This document shows, in pieces, positions 15,335-23,281 of a stretch of DNA of 64,000 nt. The DNA is from Brevibacillus sp042683565. GTDB lineage: Bacteria; Bacillota; Bacilli; Brevibacillales; Brevibacillaceae. The translations under genes were made by a program, and so were the position numbers. Location: positions 269,340 through 333,339 of the forward strand of contig NZ_JBHUJW010000023.1 of the NCBI RefSeq assembly GCF_042683565.1, in the 5' to 3' direction. Under the pieces are notes generated by a model, which saw nothing but the letters and a program-made list of their open reading frames with translations, had not been told where the DNA came from and made no database searches. Positions within the stretch are counted from its first letter, which is position 1. Each line of letters opens with the position of its first letter.

Positions 15335-17239
15335 TCAGATCGCCTGCTGGGCCTCGCCGTTTTGCGAAAACTGGCTGTTGTACAGATCCGCGTAGAATCC
15401 GCCTTTGGCCAGCAACTCCTCGTGATTGCCCTGCTCGATAACCGAGCCCTGATTCATGACGAGGATCAGGTCGGCGTCGCGGATCGTAGAGAGCCGATGC
15501 GCGATGACAAAACTCGTGCGTCCTTCCATCAGGCGCGCCATCGCCTGTTGGATCAAGAGCTCGGTCCGCGTGTCGACGCTGCTCGTCGCCTCGTCCAGAA
15601 TGAGGATGGTAGGATCGGCCAGAAATGCCCGCGCAATCGTCAACAGTTGCTTTTGCCCTTGGGATATGTTCGACGCTTCCTCGTTCAGAACCGTCTCGTA
15701 GCCATCCGGCAAGGTGCGTATGAAATGATCGGCGTGTGCGGCCCGCGCGGCCTGCACGATCTCGGTCTCGCTCGCCCCGGCGCGGCCGTAGGCGATGTTT
15801 TCCCGGATCGTGCCATTGAACAGCCACGTATCCTGCAGGACCATCCCGAACTGGCTGCGCAGCTCTTCGCGCGGCATGCTGCGGATGTCCCTGCCGTCGA
15901 TCGTGATCCGTCCCTCGCCGATTTCGTAAAACCGCATGAGCAGGTTGACCAGCGTCGTCTTCCCGGCCCCTGTCGGCCCGACGATGGCGACCGTCATGCC
16001 CGGAGCGACGTCGATGTTCATGTTCCGGATCAGCGGCTCGCCTTCCTTGTAGCCAAAGGACACATACTCAAACGTCACATGCCCCCTCCACTCACCAGCC
16101 CTCTTCTCCGCAGCCTCTCCTGCTTCTTCCTCCTGCTCGTCGAGAATTTCAAAAATCCGCTCCGCAGACACCAGCGTAGACTGGATGATGTTGGCAATGT
16201 TGGCCATTTGCGTGATCGGGTGGGAAAACTGCTGGGCGTACTGGATAAAAGCCTGGACGTCCCCGATTGTAATGCTCCCCAGCGTGACGAGCACGCCGCC
16301 GACTACACAGATCAGCACGTAGCCGATATTGCCGACGAACATCATGAGCGGCATCATGATCCCCGAGATGAACTGGGCCTTCCAGCCAGACTCGTACAGC
16401 TTTCCGTTGATTTGCTCGAACTTTTCAATCGCCTGCTTCTCGCGCCCGAATGCCTTGACGATCTTGTGTCCCGTGTACATTTCCTCCACGTGTCCGTTCA
16501 GCGCCCCGAGCGCCTGCTGCTGTCCCTTGAAATGCGGCATCGAGCGGGAAGCGATCTGCTTGATGACCACAAAGCTAAGCGGGATCGTCAGAAGTACGAT
16601 CAGCGTCATGAGCGGGCTGATCGTCAGCATCATGACGATGACGCCGATCAGCGTAATCAGGGATGTAATCATTTGCGTCAAGCTTTGCTGCAGCGTGCCG
16701 CTGATCGTATCCACATCGTTGACCACCCGGCTCATGACTTCGCCGTGGGTGCGCCCGTCGAAGTATTTGAGCGGCAGTCTCGCCAGCTTTTCATTCACTT
16801 CCCGTCGCAGCGTGCAGACGATTTTTTGCGCCACTCCCGCCATCACGTATTGCTGGATGTAGGCAAACAGCGAGGAAAACAGGTACAGCCCGAGCAAGGT
16901 CAGGACGATCTGCCAAATGGCGGAAAAATCGAACGCCGCTCCCGGAATTCCTTTCAGCTTGCCCATAAAGCCTGCAAAAATGGTCGTCGTCGCATTCCCG
17001 AGCAATTTCGGGCTGACGATGGAAAAAACGGTGCTAAGCGCCGCCGTCAAAAAGACGACGGTCAGCTTCGCCTGATACGGCTTCAAGTAGCCGAGCAGGC
17101 GCCGCAGCGTTCCTTTGAAGTTTTTCGCCTTTTGTCCAGGCATGGTCAGCATCCCGTGACCGCCGAAGCCCATCGGCCTCTGTCCGCCATGTCCTGCGCC
17201 AGAAGTTCCGGGAGGTGTGCGCCGTTGATCGTTACTCAT
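15335..17239 (-). CDS. ABC exporter half-transporter, second subunit (YfiC/MdlB type)
   Basis: This 634-residue protein combines a six-helix exporter membrane domain (about residues 45-340) with a C-terminal ATPase. Walker A reads GPTGAGKTT, the signature ISQGQKQLLTIARA, Walker B TILILDEATSSVD, and the H-loop IAHRLST. The N-terminal 45 residues are rich in Gly, Pro and Arg (SGAGHGGQRPMGFGGHG) and unusual in composition. The ATG at 17239 overlaps the stop of the partner gene in ATGA and follows GAGGAGGAG. The two genes probably form a heterodimeric multidrug or lipid exporter under the TetR regulator upstream. The substrate cannot be read from the sequence. The ATPase site has a normal catalytic Glu. 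Confidence 0.9.
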   Translation of the reverse strand: MSNDQRRTPPGTSGAGHGGQRPMGFGGHGMLTMPGQKAKNFKGTLRRLLGYLKPYQAKLTVVFLTAALSTVFSIVSPKLLGNATTTIFAGFMGKLKGIPGAAFDFSAIWQIVLTLLGLYLFSSLFAYIQQYVMAGVAQKIVCTLRREVNEKLARLPLKYFDGRTHGEVMSRVVNDVDTISGTLQQSLTQMITSLITLIGVIVMMLTISPLMTLIVLLTIPLSFVVIKQIASRSMPHFKGQQQALGALNGHVEEMYTGHKIVKAFGREKQAIEKFEQINGKLYESGWKAQFISGIMMPLMMFVGNIGYVLICVVGGVLVTLGSITIGDVQAFIQYAQQFSHPITQMANIANIIQSTLVSAERIFEILDEQEEEAGEAAEKRAGEWRGHVTFEYVSFGYKEGEPLIRNMNIDVAPGMTVAIVGPTGAGKTTLVNLLMRFYEIGEGRITIDGRDIRSMPREELRSQFGMVLQDTWLFNGTIRENIAYGRAGASETEIVQAARAAHADHFIRTLPDGYETVLNEEASNISQGQKQLLTIARAFLADPTILILDEATSSVDTRTELLIQQAMARLMEGRTSFVIAHRLSTIRDADLILVMNQGSVIEQGNHEELLAKGGFYADLYNSQFSQNGEAQQAI

Positions 17240-18963
17240 GCGATCTCCTCCTCTGTCAGCTGGGATTTCACGATTTCCTCATAGACGCGGCACGACGCCA
17301 GCAGCTGCTGATGCGTGCCGATTCCGGCGATTTCGCCTTCCTCCAGCACGATGATCTGGTCAGCGTCCATGACGGTATTCACCCGCTGCGCGACGATGAT
17401 GACGGTCGCCTCCGCTGTTTCCGCCTTCAAGGCTGCCCGCAGCCTGGCGTCCGTCTTGAAATCGAGGGCAGAAAAGCTGTCGTCGAACACGTACACATCC
17501 GGCTTCCGGACGAGGGCTCGTGCGATGGACAGACGCTGCTTTTGTCCTCCCGACAGGTTCATGCCTCCTTGGGCGAGCACGGTCTGCATCCCGTCCTGCA
17601 TCCTGTCGATGAAATCGGCCGCCTGCGCGACCTCTGCCGCATGCCTAATTTCCTCGTCTGTCGCGTCTTCCTTGCCGTACCGAAGATTTTCCTCGATCGT
17701 ACCCGTAAAGAGCAGCGCCTTTTGCGGCACGAACCCGATTCGGGAACGAAGCTCATCCTGCGGCAGCTCCCGCACATCCGTATCGCCGATGCGCACGCTG
17801 CCGCTCTCCACGTCGTAAAAACGCGGGATCAGGCTGACGAGCGTCGACTTCCCTGCCCCCGTACCGCCGATGATCGCCGTCACTTGCCCAGGCTTCGCCG
17901 AAAAAGAGATCGAGGACAACGCAGGCTTCTCTGCGCCCGGATAGCGGAACGTCACCTGCTCAAACGTGACCTGTCCTCCCGCCGGTGCCCGCCCGCTCAC
18001 CTTTCCGCTGTCGAGAATGACCGGCTCTGTCGCAAGCACTTCGTGGATGCGTGCCGCAGAGGCAGACGCGCGCGGCACCATGCTGAACATCATGGAAGCC
18101 ATCATCAGCGAGAACAGAATGGACATCGCATATTGCAAAAACGCCATCAAATCGCCGACCTGCATATGTCCGGTGCTGATGCGCAAGCCCCCGAACCAGA
18201 TGATCGCAATCGAGGTGATATTCATCATCAGCATCATCACCGGCATCATTCCGGCCATGATCCGGTTTGCCTTGATCGCCGTCGCCGTCACGTCCTCATT
18301 TGCTCGGTTGAACCGCTCCTGCTCGTGCTCCGTCCGGTTGAACGCACGCACGACGCGCATCCCCGTCAAATACTCGCGCAGCACCAGATTCAGCCGGTCG
18401 ATCTTGATCTGCATCACTTTGAAATACGGAATGCCTTTGGAGCCAATGCCAAAGATCGCCAAGGCGAGAATGGGAACGGCCGCGATGATGACGAGCGACA
18501 GTTGGGCATCCTTGGACACAGCCATGATGATCCCGCCGATACACATCATCGGCGCCATGACCATCATCCGCAGCATCATGTTCAGCACTTGCGTCACTTG
18601 CGTAATATCGTTGGTCGTGCGCGTAATCAGCGAGGCCGTCCCCAGTTTGTCAAACTCCTGAAGTGAAAATTTTTCTATATGACTAAACACATTACTGCGC
18701 AGCCGCATGCCGAAGCCCGAAGCAGCTTTGGAAGACATGTAGCTCGCGGTCACCGACAGCACTGCGCCGACCGCTGACACCAGCAGCATCAGGCCGCCGA
18801 TCCGCCAAATGTAGCCGGTATTTTCCTTGACGATGCCTTCGTTCACGATGTCGGACATCAACGTCGGCAAGTACAGGTTCGCAAGCGATTGCAGCAGCAC
18901 AAATACCATGGTCAATACGACCATAGACCGGTAAGGCCGCAAGAACGGCATCAATTTCAGCAA
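17236..18963 (-). CDS. ABC exporter half-transporter, first subunit (YfiB/MdlA type)
   Basis: This is a fused membrane and ATPase protein of 575 residues from the preferred TTG at 18963, which follows AAAGGGG by seven bases. A GTG at 19005, directly after the tetR stop, would add 14 residues but lacks a ribosome site. The exporter membrane domain spans residues 1-300. The ATPase has Walker A GGTGAGKSTL and signature LSGGQKQRLSIARA. Walker B ends in VFDDSFSALD: Asp replaces the usual catalytic Glu after the Walker B Asp, as in the degenerate site of heterodimeric exporters. Its partner has the intact Glu, which supports an asymmetric pair. It is cotranscribed with tetR. Confidence 0.9.
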   Translation of the reverse strand: MLKLMPFLRPYRSMVVLTMVFVLLQSLANLYLPTLMSDIVNEGIVKENTGYIWRIGGLMLLVSAVGAVLSVTASYMSSKAASGFGMRLRSNVFSHIEKFSLQEFDKLGTASLITRTTNDITQVTQVLNMMLRMMVMAPMMCIGGIIMAVSKDAQLSLVIIAAVPILALAIFGIGSKGIPYFKVMQIKIDRLNLVLREYLTGMRVVRAFNRTEHEQERFNRANEDVTATAIKANRIMAGMMPVMMLMMNITSIAIIWFGGLRISTGHMQVGDLMAFLQYAMSILFSLMMASMMFSMVPRASASAARIHEVLATEPVILDSGKVSGRAPAGGQVTFEQVTFRYPGAEKPALSSISFSAKPGQVTAIIGGTGAGKSTLVSLIPRFYDVESGSVRIGDTDVRELPQDELRSRIGFVPQKALLFTGTIEENLRYGKEDATDEEIRHAAEVAQAADFIDRMQDGMQTVLAQGGMNLSGGQKQRLSIARALVRKPDVYVFDDSFSALDFKTDARLRAALKAETAEATVIIVAQRVNTVMDADQIIVLEEGEIAGIGTHQQLLASCRVYEEIVKSQLTEEEIA

Positions 18964-19005
18964 AAGAATTCCCCTTTCGGTACGATTTTGCAAAGGTCGC
19001 TTCAC

Positions 19006-19653
19006 TCACGGGCGAAGCATGGCGACGCACGAGTCCATCGCCGCCTTGATTTCCGGCGAAAGCAGCTTTTCCACTTCCTCCAGGCTTTTCCCTTTCCGCA
19101 GCAAGGCTTCCTTTCGCTTTCTCAGAAAGCCCATCCCGTGCATCATCGCGCCCCAGTATTGTTCTGTCAGCAGCTCCGGCGACATGCGCCGCACTTCTCC
19201 GGCTTCCATGCCTGCCCGCAGCTTCTCCACCACTACCTGCAAGTTGTTGTCTTGCCAGAGCAATGTCCGCAGCTCTTCCTGCGAGAACAGTTCATGCAGG
19301 TCATACCGCATCCGGAAAAAGAACAGCACATGCTCTGAGCTCTCGAACAGATTGTGGTACATGTCGGAGGCAAACTTCTCGCACAGCTCGACGGCCGTCC
19401 CCTCCTGGGCAAAATGCTTGCGGGTGTAGACGTTGGACAGGTGGAACATATGCATAAACAAATCCCGGAACAGCGTCCGCTTGTCTTTGTAGTAGTAATA
19501 AACCAGTCCTCGGGCCACTCCGGCGCGCTTCGCAACCTCCCCGATGTCTGCCGCGGCAAAGCCGTTTTCCACATAGACGCCAAGAGCACCTTTCATGATC
19601 GCTTCTTTGCGCCGCAGACGGATTTTTTCGTTCTGCTCTTTCGTGCGCGGCAA
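19006..19653 (-). CDS. TetR-family regulator of the ABC exporter
   Basis: The 215-residue protein has an N-terminal TetR helix-turn-helix (AAADIGEVAKRAGVARGLVYYYYKDKRTLF, residues 33-62) and a helical ligand domain. The start is the TTG at 19653 with GGGGGGAGA five bases upstream. The gene ends directly at the exporter operon, so it is probably the first gene of the transcript and represses itself together with the exporter. The palindrome TTGACT-N8-AGTCAA inside the promoter spacer is the likely operator. The inducing ligand is unknown, but is expected to be an exporter substrate. Confidence 0.9.
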   Translation of the reverse strand: MPRTKEQNEKIRLRRKEAIMKGALGVYVENGFAAADIGEVAKRAGVARGLVYYYYKDKRTLFRDLFMHMFHLSNVYTRKHFAQEGTAVELCEKFASDMYHNLFESSEHVLFFFRMRYDLHELFSQEELRTLLWQDNNLQVVVEKLRAGMEAGEVRRMSPELLTEQYWGAMMHGMGFLRKRKEALLRKGKSLEEVEKLLSPEIKAAMDSCVAMLRP

Positions 19654-19670
19654 GGGTCTCCCCCCTTCTG

Positions 19671-19698
19671 CTTATATATTGACTTTTTTGTCAGTCAA
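19671..19698 (-). promoter_or_regulatory. Promoter and TetR-type operator of the exporter operon
   Basis: On the minus strand the -35 box TTGACT (19698-19693), a 16-base spacer and the -10 box TATAAG (19676-19671) make a good sigma-A promoter. The perfect inverted repeat TTGACT-N8-AGTCAA covers 19679-19698, that is the -35 box and spacer, where a bound repressor would block polymerase. Confidence 0.7.
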
Positions 19699-19833
19699 AA
19701 TATAATCCTGTCTGTGCCTTGTGTCAATAGGGGAATCATGCACGGTCAGCATTTTTGGAGAAAAAGGAGATTGTGATTGCGGAAGGCGTGTGGTAAGATG
19801 GCTCTACTATCATGACTGGAGTTGAAAGGGAAC

Positions 19834-19839
19834 ATGTAA
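19834..19839 (+). other. Possible start-stop leader (ATG TAA) upstream of the ABC-F gene
   Basis: ATGTAA follows AAAGGG by three bases in the leader of the ABC-F gene. Minimal upstream frames are used by some ABC-F attenuators to sense ribosome stalling. The spacing is short and a longer in-frame alternative begins at 19812, so this is only a candidate. Confidence 0.25.
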
Positions 19840-19910
19840 TTTTTTCTTGCTCACAAAGGAAAACAAAAAACGCGATATGTTTCGCCTGGCTTGTTTTATT
19901 CTTTGGCATG

Positions 19911-20035
19911 CAAGAAAGTTACGGGTCCTTTCACTCAAACCATATCCTCGCCCTGTCCCATTTGTATGTATGGGCTGGATTTGACGTATGCATTTGAGCT
20001 GCAAGAAAGTAACTTTCTTGTGGCTTTTCTATTTT
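19911..20035 (+). promoter_or_regulatory. Transcription attenuator in the ABC-F leader
   Basis: A terminator forms from GCTGCAAGAAAG (19998-20009) and CTTTCTTGTGGC (20013-20024), followed by TTTTCTATTTT. An earlier copy of the 5' arm, CAAGAAAGTTA (19911-19921), can pair perfectly over 11 bases with TAACTTTCTTG (20010-20020) and would break the terminator. The earlier copy can instead pair weakly with CTTTC at 19928-19932. This mutually exclusive folding is the hallmark of antibiotic-induced attenuation, known for vmlR and related ABC-F genes. Confidence 0.75.
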
Positions 20036-20055
20036 GCATACGGGAGGATTGCCGC

Positions 20056-21534
20056 ATGTCATTAATCCATGTAACGAACCTGAGCTTCGCCTACGAGTGC
20101 AGCTTTGAACCTGTTTTTGAAAATGTCAGCTTCCAGATCGACACTGATTGGAAGCTCGGTTTTACGGGCAGAAACGGGAGGGGCAAGACGACCTTTCTCA
20201 ACCTGCTGCTCGGCAAATACGAATACAGCGGGAAAATTACTGCCTCGGTTCAATTTGAATATTTTCCGTTCGTCGTCGGCAGTCCGGAAAACCAGACGCT
20301 GGATGTCGTCGGCGATATTCTGGGAGACTTTGCGCAATGGGAGCTGATGCGCGAACTTTCCTTGCTGAAGGTGTCCGAGGATGTCCTGTATCGGCCTTTC
20401 TGCTCCTTGTCCAACGGCGAGCAGACTAAGGTGCTCCTCGCTGCCTTGTTCCTGAAGGAGAACAGCTTCCTGCTCATCGACGAGCCGACCAACCACCTCG
20501 ACATGGCAGGGCGAAAGCTCGTCAGCGACTATCTGAAGTCCAAGCGCGGATTCATTCTCGTCTCTCACGACAGAGCTTTCCTCGACAACTGCGTCGATCA
20601 CATCCTCTCGATCAACAAGACGAACATCGAGATTCAAAAAGGCAACTTCACCACCTGGTGGGAAAACAAGGAACGAAGCGACCAGTTTGAACTGGCGGAA
20701 AATGAAAAGCTGAAGAAGGACATCAAGCGGCTGGCGGACGCAGCGAAACGTACGAGCCATTGGTCCGATCAGGTGGAAAAGACGAAAAACGGCACCCGCA
20801 ATTCCGGCTCCAAAGTAGACAAAGGCTACGTCGGGCACAAAGCCGCCAAAATGATGAAGCGCGCGAAATCTCTCGAACACCGTCAGCATGCTGCCATCGA
20901 GGAGAAGTCACATCTACTAAAAAACATCGAAAACCAGGACAGCCTGAAAATCTCGCAGCTCGCCTATCACAAAAGCCGGCTTGTCGAGCTTGAGCACCTC
21001 TCTCTTTCCTATGGAGAAAAAGCGGTATGCACCGACGTCAGCTTCACCATTGACCAAGGGGAGCGAATCGCTCTCTCGGGAAGAAACGGCTCCGGAAAGT
21101 CGAGCATTCTCAAGCTGATTTGCGGAGAGAATCTGCAATATACAGGTGTATTTCGGGCGGGGAGCCAACTGAAAATCTCCTACGTCTCCCAGGACACCTC
21201 CCATCTCTCCGGCAATTTGACCGACTTTGCCCGACGCTGCGGAATCGATGAAAGCCGGTTCAAGTCGATTTTGCGCAAGCTCGATTTTTCCCGTGCCCAG
21301 TTCGAGAAAGAAATATCCGCATACAGCGGCGGGCAAAAGAAGAAAGTGCTGATCGCCAAAAGCCTTTGCGAAAACGTTCACCTGCACATCTGGGATGAGC
21401 CGCTCAATTATATCGACGTCATTTCCCGCATGCAGATCGAGGAGTTGCTGCTCGAGCACTCCCCGACCATTCTGTTTGTGGAGCACGACCGCGAATTCGT
21501 CGACCGGATCGCGTCAAAGATCGTTCAGCTCTAG
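20056..21534 (+). CDS. ABC-F ribosomal protection protein (Lsa/Vml-like)
   Basis: This 492-residue protein has two ATPase domains and no membrane segment. Domain 1 has GRNGRGKTT, LSNGEQTKV and LLIDEPTNHLD. A charged linker (about residues 190-290) carries the antibiotic-resistance loop. Domain 2 has GRNGSGKSS, YSGGQKKKV and HIWDEPLNYID. Both catalytic Glu are present. The ATG at 20056 follows GGGAGGAT; the longer frame from 19891 lies in the leader. Length and motif variants match Lsa/Vga/VmlR-type ABC-F proteins, which displace lincosamide, streptogramin A or pleuromutilin drugs from the ribosome. The exact drug spectrum cannot be predicted. The attenuator leader supports drug-induced expression. 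Confidence 0.88.
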   Translation: MSLIHVTNLSFAYECSFEPVFENVSFQIDTDWKLGFTGRNGRGKTTFLNLLLGKYEYSGKITASVQFEYFPFVVGSPENQTLDVVGDILGDFAQWELMRELSLLKVSEDVLYRPFCSLSNGEQTKVLLAALFLKENSFLLIDEPTNHLDMAGRKLVSDYLKSKRGFILVSHDRAFLDNCVDHILSINKTNIEIQKGNFTTWWENKERSDQFELAENEKLKKDIKRLADAAKRTSHWSDQVEKTKNGTRNSGSKVDKGYVGHKAAKMMKRAKSLEHRQHAAIEEKSHLLKNIENQDSLKISQLAYHKSRLVELEHLSLSYGEKAVCTDVSFTIDQGERIALSGRNGSGKSSILKLICGENLQYTGVFRAGSQLKISYVSQDTSHLSGNLTDFARRCGIDESRFKSILRKLDFSRAQFEKEISAYSGGQKKKVLIAKSLCENVHLHIWDEPLNYIDVISRMQIEELLLEHSPTILFVEHDREFVDRIASKIVQL

Positions 21535-21579
21535 GCTGCCTGTCCGCTCTCACAAAAATGAACCTGGCCTCCAGCAATA

Positions 21580-21617
21580 AAAAACCCTCCCTTCCGACCA
21601 TGGGAAGAAAAGGGAGG
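21580..21617 (-). terminator. Terminator of gerE
   Basis: On the minus strand, CCTCCCTT (21617-21610) pairs with AAGGGAGG (21593-21586), and GTTTTTTATTG follows. The hairpin starts 15 bases after the gerE stop. Confidence 0.8.
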
Positions 21618-21632
21618 CTGGGTGGACCGGGT

Positions 21633-21854
21633 TCAAATCTCTAGTTCACCAAGTCGAACGAGTTCGACTACTGCCTGAGATCGACCTTTGACACCTAATT
21701 TTTGCATGACATTGCTAATGTGATTGCGTACAGTCTTTTCGCTGATGAAGAGTTGTCCGGCAATCTCTTTGGTTGTCTTATCCTGGACCAAGAGTTCAAA
21801 TACTTCTCTTTCGCGATTCGTTAACAACGGCTTGGTTTGGTCGCTCCCCTTCAA
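21633..21854 (-). CDS. gerE: GerE, late mother-cell sporulation regulator
   Basis: The 73-residue protein is a stand-alone LuxR-type helix-turn-helix: LLTNREREVFELLVQDK, TTKEIAGQLFISEKTVRNHIS, and VKGRSQAVVELVRLGELEI. It is nearly identical in layout to B. subtilis GerE (74 residues), which switches sigma-K spore-coat genes on and off. The TTG at 21854 follows AAGGAGG by 10 bases and gives MKGSDQTKPLL, matching the family start. The GTG at 21863 lies too close to that site. A sigma-K type promoter lies upstream. It is the clearest evidence that the host forms endospores. Confidence 0.95.
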   Translation of the reverse strand: MKGSDQTKPLLTNREREVFELLVQDKTTKEIAGQLFISEKTVRNHISNVMQKLGVKGRSQAVVELVRLGELEI

Positions 21855-21914
21855 TCGTGCCACCCCTCCTTGTGGGCTCTACAGGAACAAGGTTGAGGGA
21901 TTACAGAGTCACCT

Positions 21915-21942
21915 TATCCTATGTTGGGGGGTGGGTGATGGT
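21915..21942 (-). promoter_or_regulatory. Sigma-K promoter of gerE
   Basis: On the minus strand ACC (21942-21940), 16 bases, and CATAGGATA (21923-21915) fit the sigma-K consensus AC-N16/17-CATANNNTA exactly. In B. subtilis gerE is a sigma-K gene, so the match is functionally expected. The 5' leader would be about 55 bases. Confidence 0.75.
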
Positions 21943-22013
21943 GCCGGAATTTCAAGGATTTTAGGCTTTTGCCTTACATCCTATTCAAAATTTGGGCAAT
22001 GGGTTCCGAACAC

Positions 22014-22253
22014 CTACTTCTCTGCTGTCTCATTTTCGAGAACCTTGTTTCGAGCCGCAAGTACGTTCGTATTCCCTTCGATTGCATGTTCGGCAGGCGC
22101 AGTGAACACGTTGCACGCGAGGACGACGATGGCCGCCAGTTTTTCCAGATCTGCCGCGAGGGATGCGCGCGAAAAGGAATCTGACGTCGGAACCCAAGGC
22201 CAACACCGCCCCCGACACTGTAGTCTATTCACTTGACACCCGTACTGCTCCAT
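22014..22253 (-). CDS. Possible small protein between permease operon and gerE
   Basis: A 79-codon frame lies upstream of gerE in the 480-base gap. The first 25 residues look random. From about residue 27 the chain SRASLAADLEKLAAIVVLACNVFT...ENETAEK has a protein-like composition and GC-ending codons similar to its neighbours. No good ribosome site is seen before any start codon. It may be a small sporulation gene, a decayed gene, or chance. The remainder of the gap holds the gerE promoter and the permease terminator. Confidence 0.3.
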   Translation of the reverse strand: MEQYGCQVNRLQCRGRCWPWVPTSDSFSRASLAADLEKLAAIVVLACNVFTAPAEHAIEGNTNVLAARNKVLENETAEK

Positions 22254-22294
22254 GCTCAGCCGCTACTATTCAATCTTGTTTAACCCCCGCCACA

Positions 22295-22328
22295 GCAAAA
22301 CAGCCCCGATCCGCAGTTGGATCAGGGC
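22295..22328 (-). terminator. Terminator of the permease pair
   Basis: On the minus strand GCCCTGATCC (22328-22319) pairs with GGATCGGGGC (22312-22303), with one mismatch, and TGTTTTG follows. It lies 8 bases after the permease stop. Confidence 0.7.
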
Positions 22329-22335
22329 ACGTGAC

Positions 22336-23259
22336 TCAAATAAACGGTGTGCGGTGGTACGTCTGCTCGAATTTTTCCCGGAGACCTTTGGCCAGCAAGC
22401 TAAAGGAGCCGATCGCCCAGACAAACGCTGCCAAGGGCGTGAGATAAATCCAGGTATAGTTGCTGTAAACAAAGCTCCGGTACGAGCCGAGCAGCCCTGC
22501 CCATTCATGGGTGATAGAGTGGTACAAGACGGGGTCTGTCGTCATTTTCGTGCCGCCGACGAACAGGTCAAACATGCCAAGGAGTCCCATCAAAGTCATG
22601 ATTGCCACCATCTCCGTCACCAGGATGATGACCAGCTGCTCCTTCAGATGCGGGACGATGTGCCGGAAAATGATTTGCTCGCGCCCGGCTCCCAGCGATG
22701 TCGCGGCCAGGACGTACTGCGTTTCCTTGATTTGCTGCGTCTTCTGCCGAATAGAGGACGCAACGCTCGGCGCCCCCAGTACAGCCACCACCCCGATGAA
22801 AAGCGTCACCAGCGTCGAAGTAGGCATCAGCGGGTTGATGCTCACACCCTTGAGCAAGAAGTAGACCGGAATGAAGATCGGCATGTAGCTCCAGGCGTTC
22901 TCGATCGCCAGCCACCATTGCTGCGGCTTGTCCTGTATCCCGATGTACAGTCCGATCACCGTGCCCGCCAGCAGGCGGACGAGTGCCGCCGCCAGCGTGA
23001 CGTATACCGTATACGGAGCTCCGTACATTAGCAAGGTCAACATGTCGTAGCCCCATTTGTCCGTTCCGAATATATGTTCAGCAGACGGCGGCAGCGGCGG
23101 CGAAATGATGATCTTCTTGCCGCCGACGACTTCGTTTCGCAGCTTCTCCTGAAAATCCAGCTCGTACGGAGCCGCATAAGGCCCGATCAGGCCGACGAGG
23201 AGCAGGAGCAGCACCAGTACGGAACCGCTCCACAACGACCAATTGAATCGTTTTCGCAT
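22336..23259 (-). CDS. ABC transporter permease, DppC/OppC type
   Basis: The 307-residue membrane protein has about six hydrophobic segments and a periplasmic-side loop after the first (residues 35-70, FGTDKWGYDMLTLLMYGA, typical of OppC/DppC). The permease EAA-like loop reads LAATSLGAGREQIIFRHIVPHLKEQL, where the ATPase docks. The ATG at 23259 follows GAGG; the frame extends upstream to 23307 without a ribosome site. It should import peptides, nickel or similar solutes with the next gene. No substrate-binding protein or ATPase gene is nearby, so the pair must borrow these from elsewhere. Confidence 0.85.
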   Translation of the reverse strand: MRKRFNWSLWSGSVLVLLLLLVGLIGPYAAPYELDFQEKLRNEVVGGKKIIISPPLPPSAEHIFGTDKWGYDMLTLLMYGAPYTVYVTLAAALVRLLAGTVIGLYIGIQDKPQQWWLAIENAWSYMPIFIPVYFLLKGVSINPLMPTSTLVTLFIGVVAVLGAPSVASSIRQKTQQIKETQYVLAATSLGAGREQIIFRHIVPHLKEQLVIILVTEMVAIMTLMGLLGMFDLFVGGTKMTTDPVLYHSITHEWAGLLGSYRSFVYSNYTWIYLTPLAAFVWAIGSFSLLAKGLREKFEQTYHRTPFI

Positions 23260-23281
23260 AGACAACCTCACTCGCAAGCGA

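Noticed and set aside
15362..18666. Plus-strand frames of 640 and 483 codons
   Set aside because: They mirror the two ABC exporter genes, whose motifs and overlaps are clear.
21724..22236. 170-codon plus-strand frame over gerE upstream region
   Set aside because: It is antisense to gerE and its sigma-K promoter and has no ribosome site.
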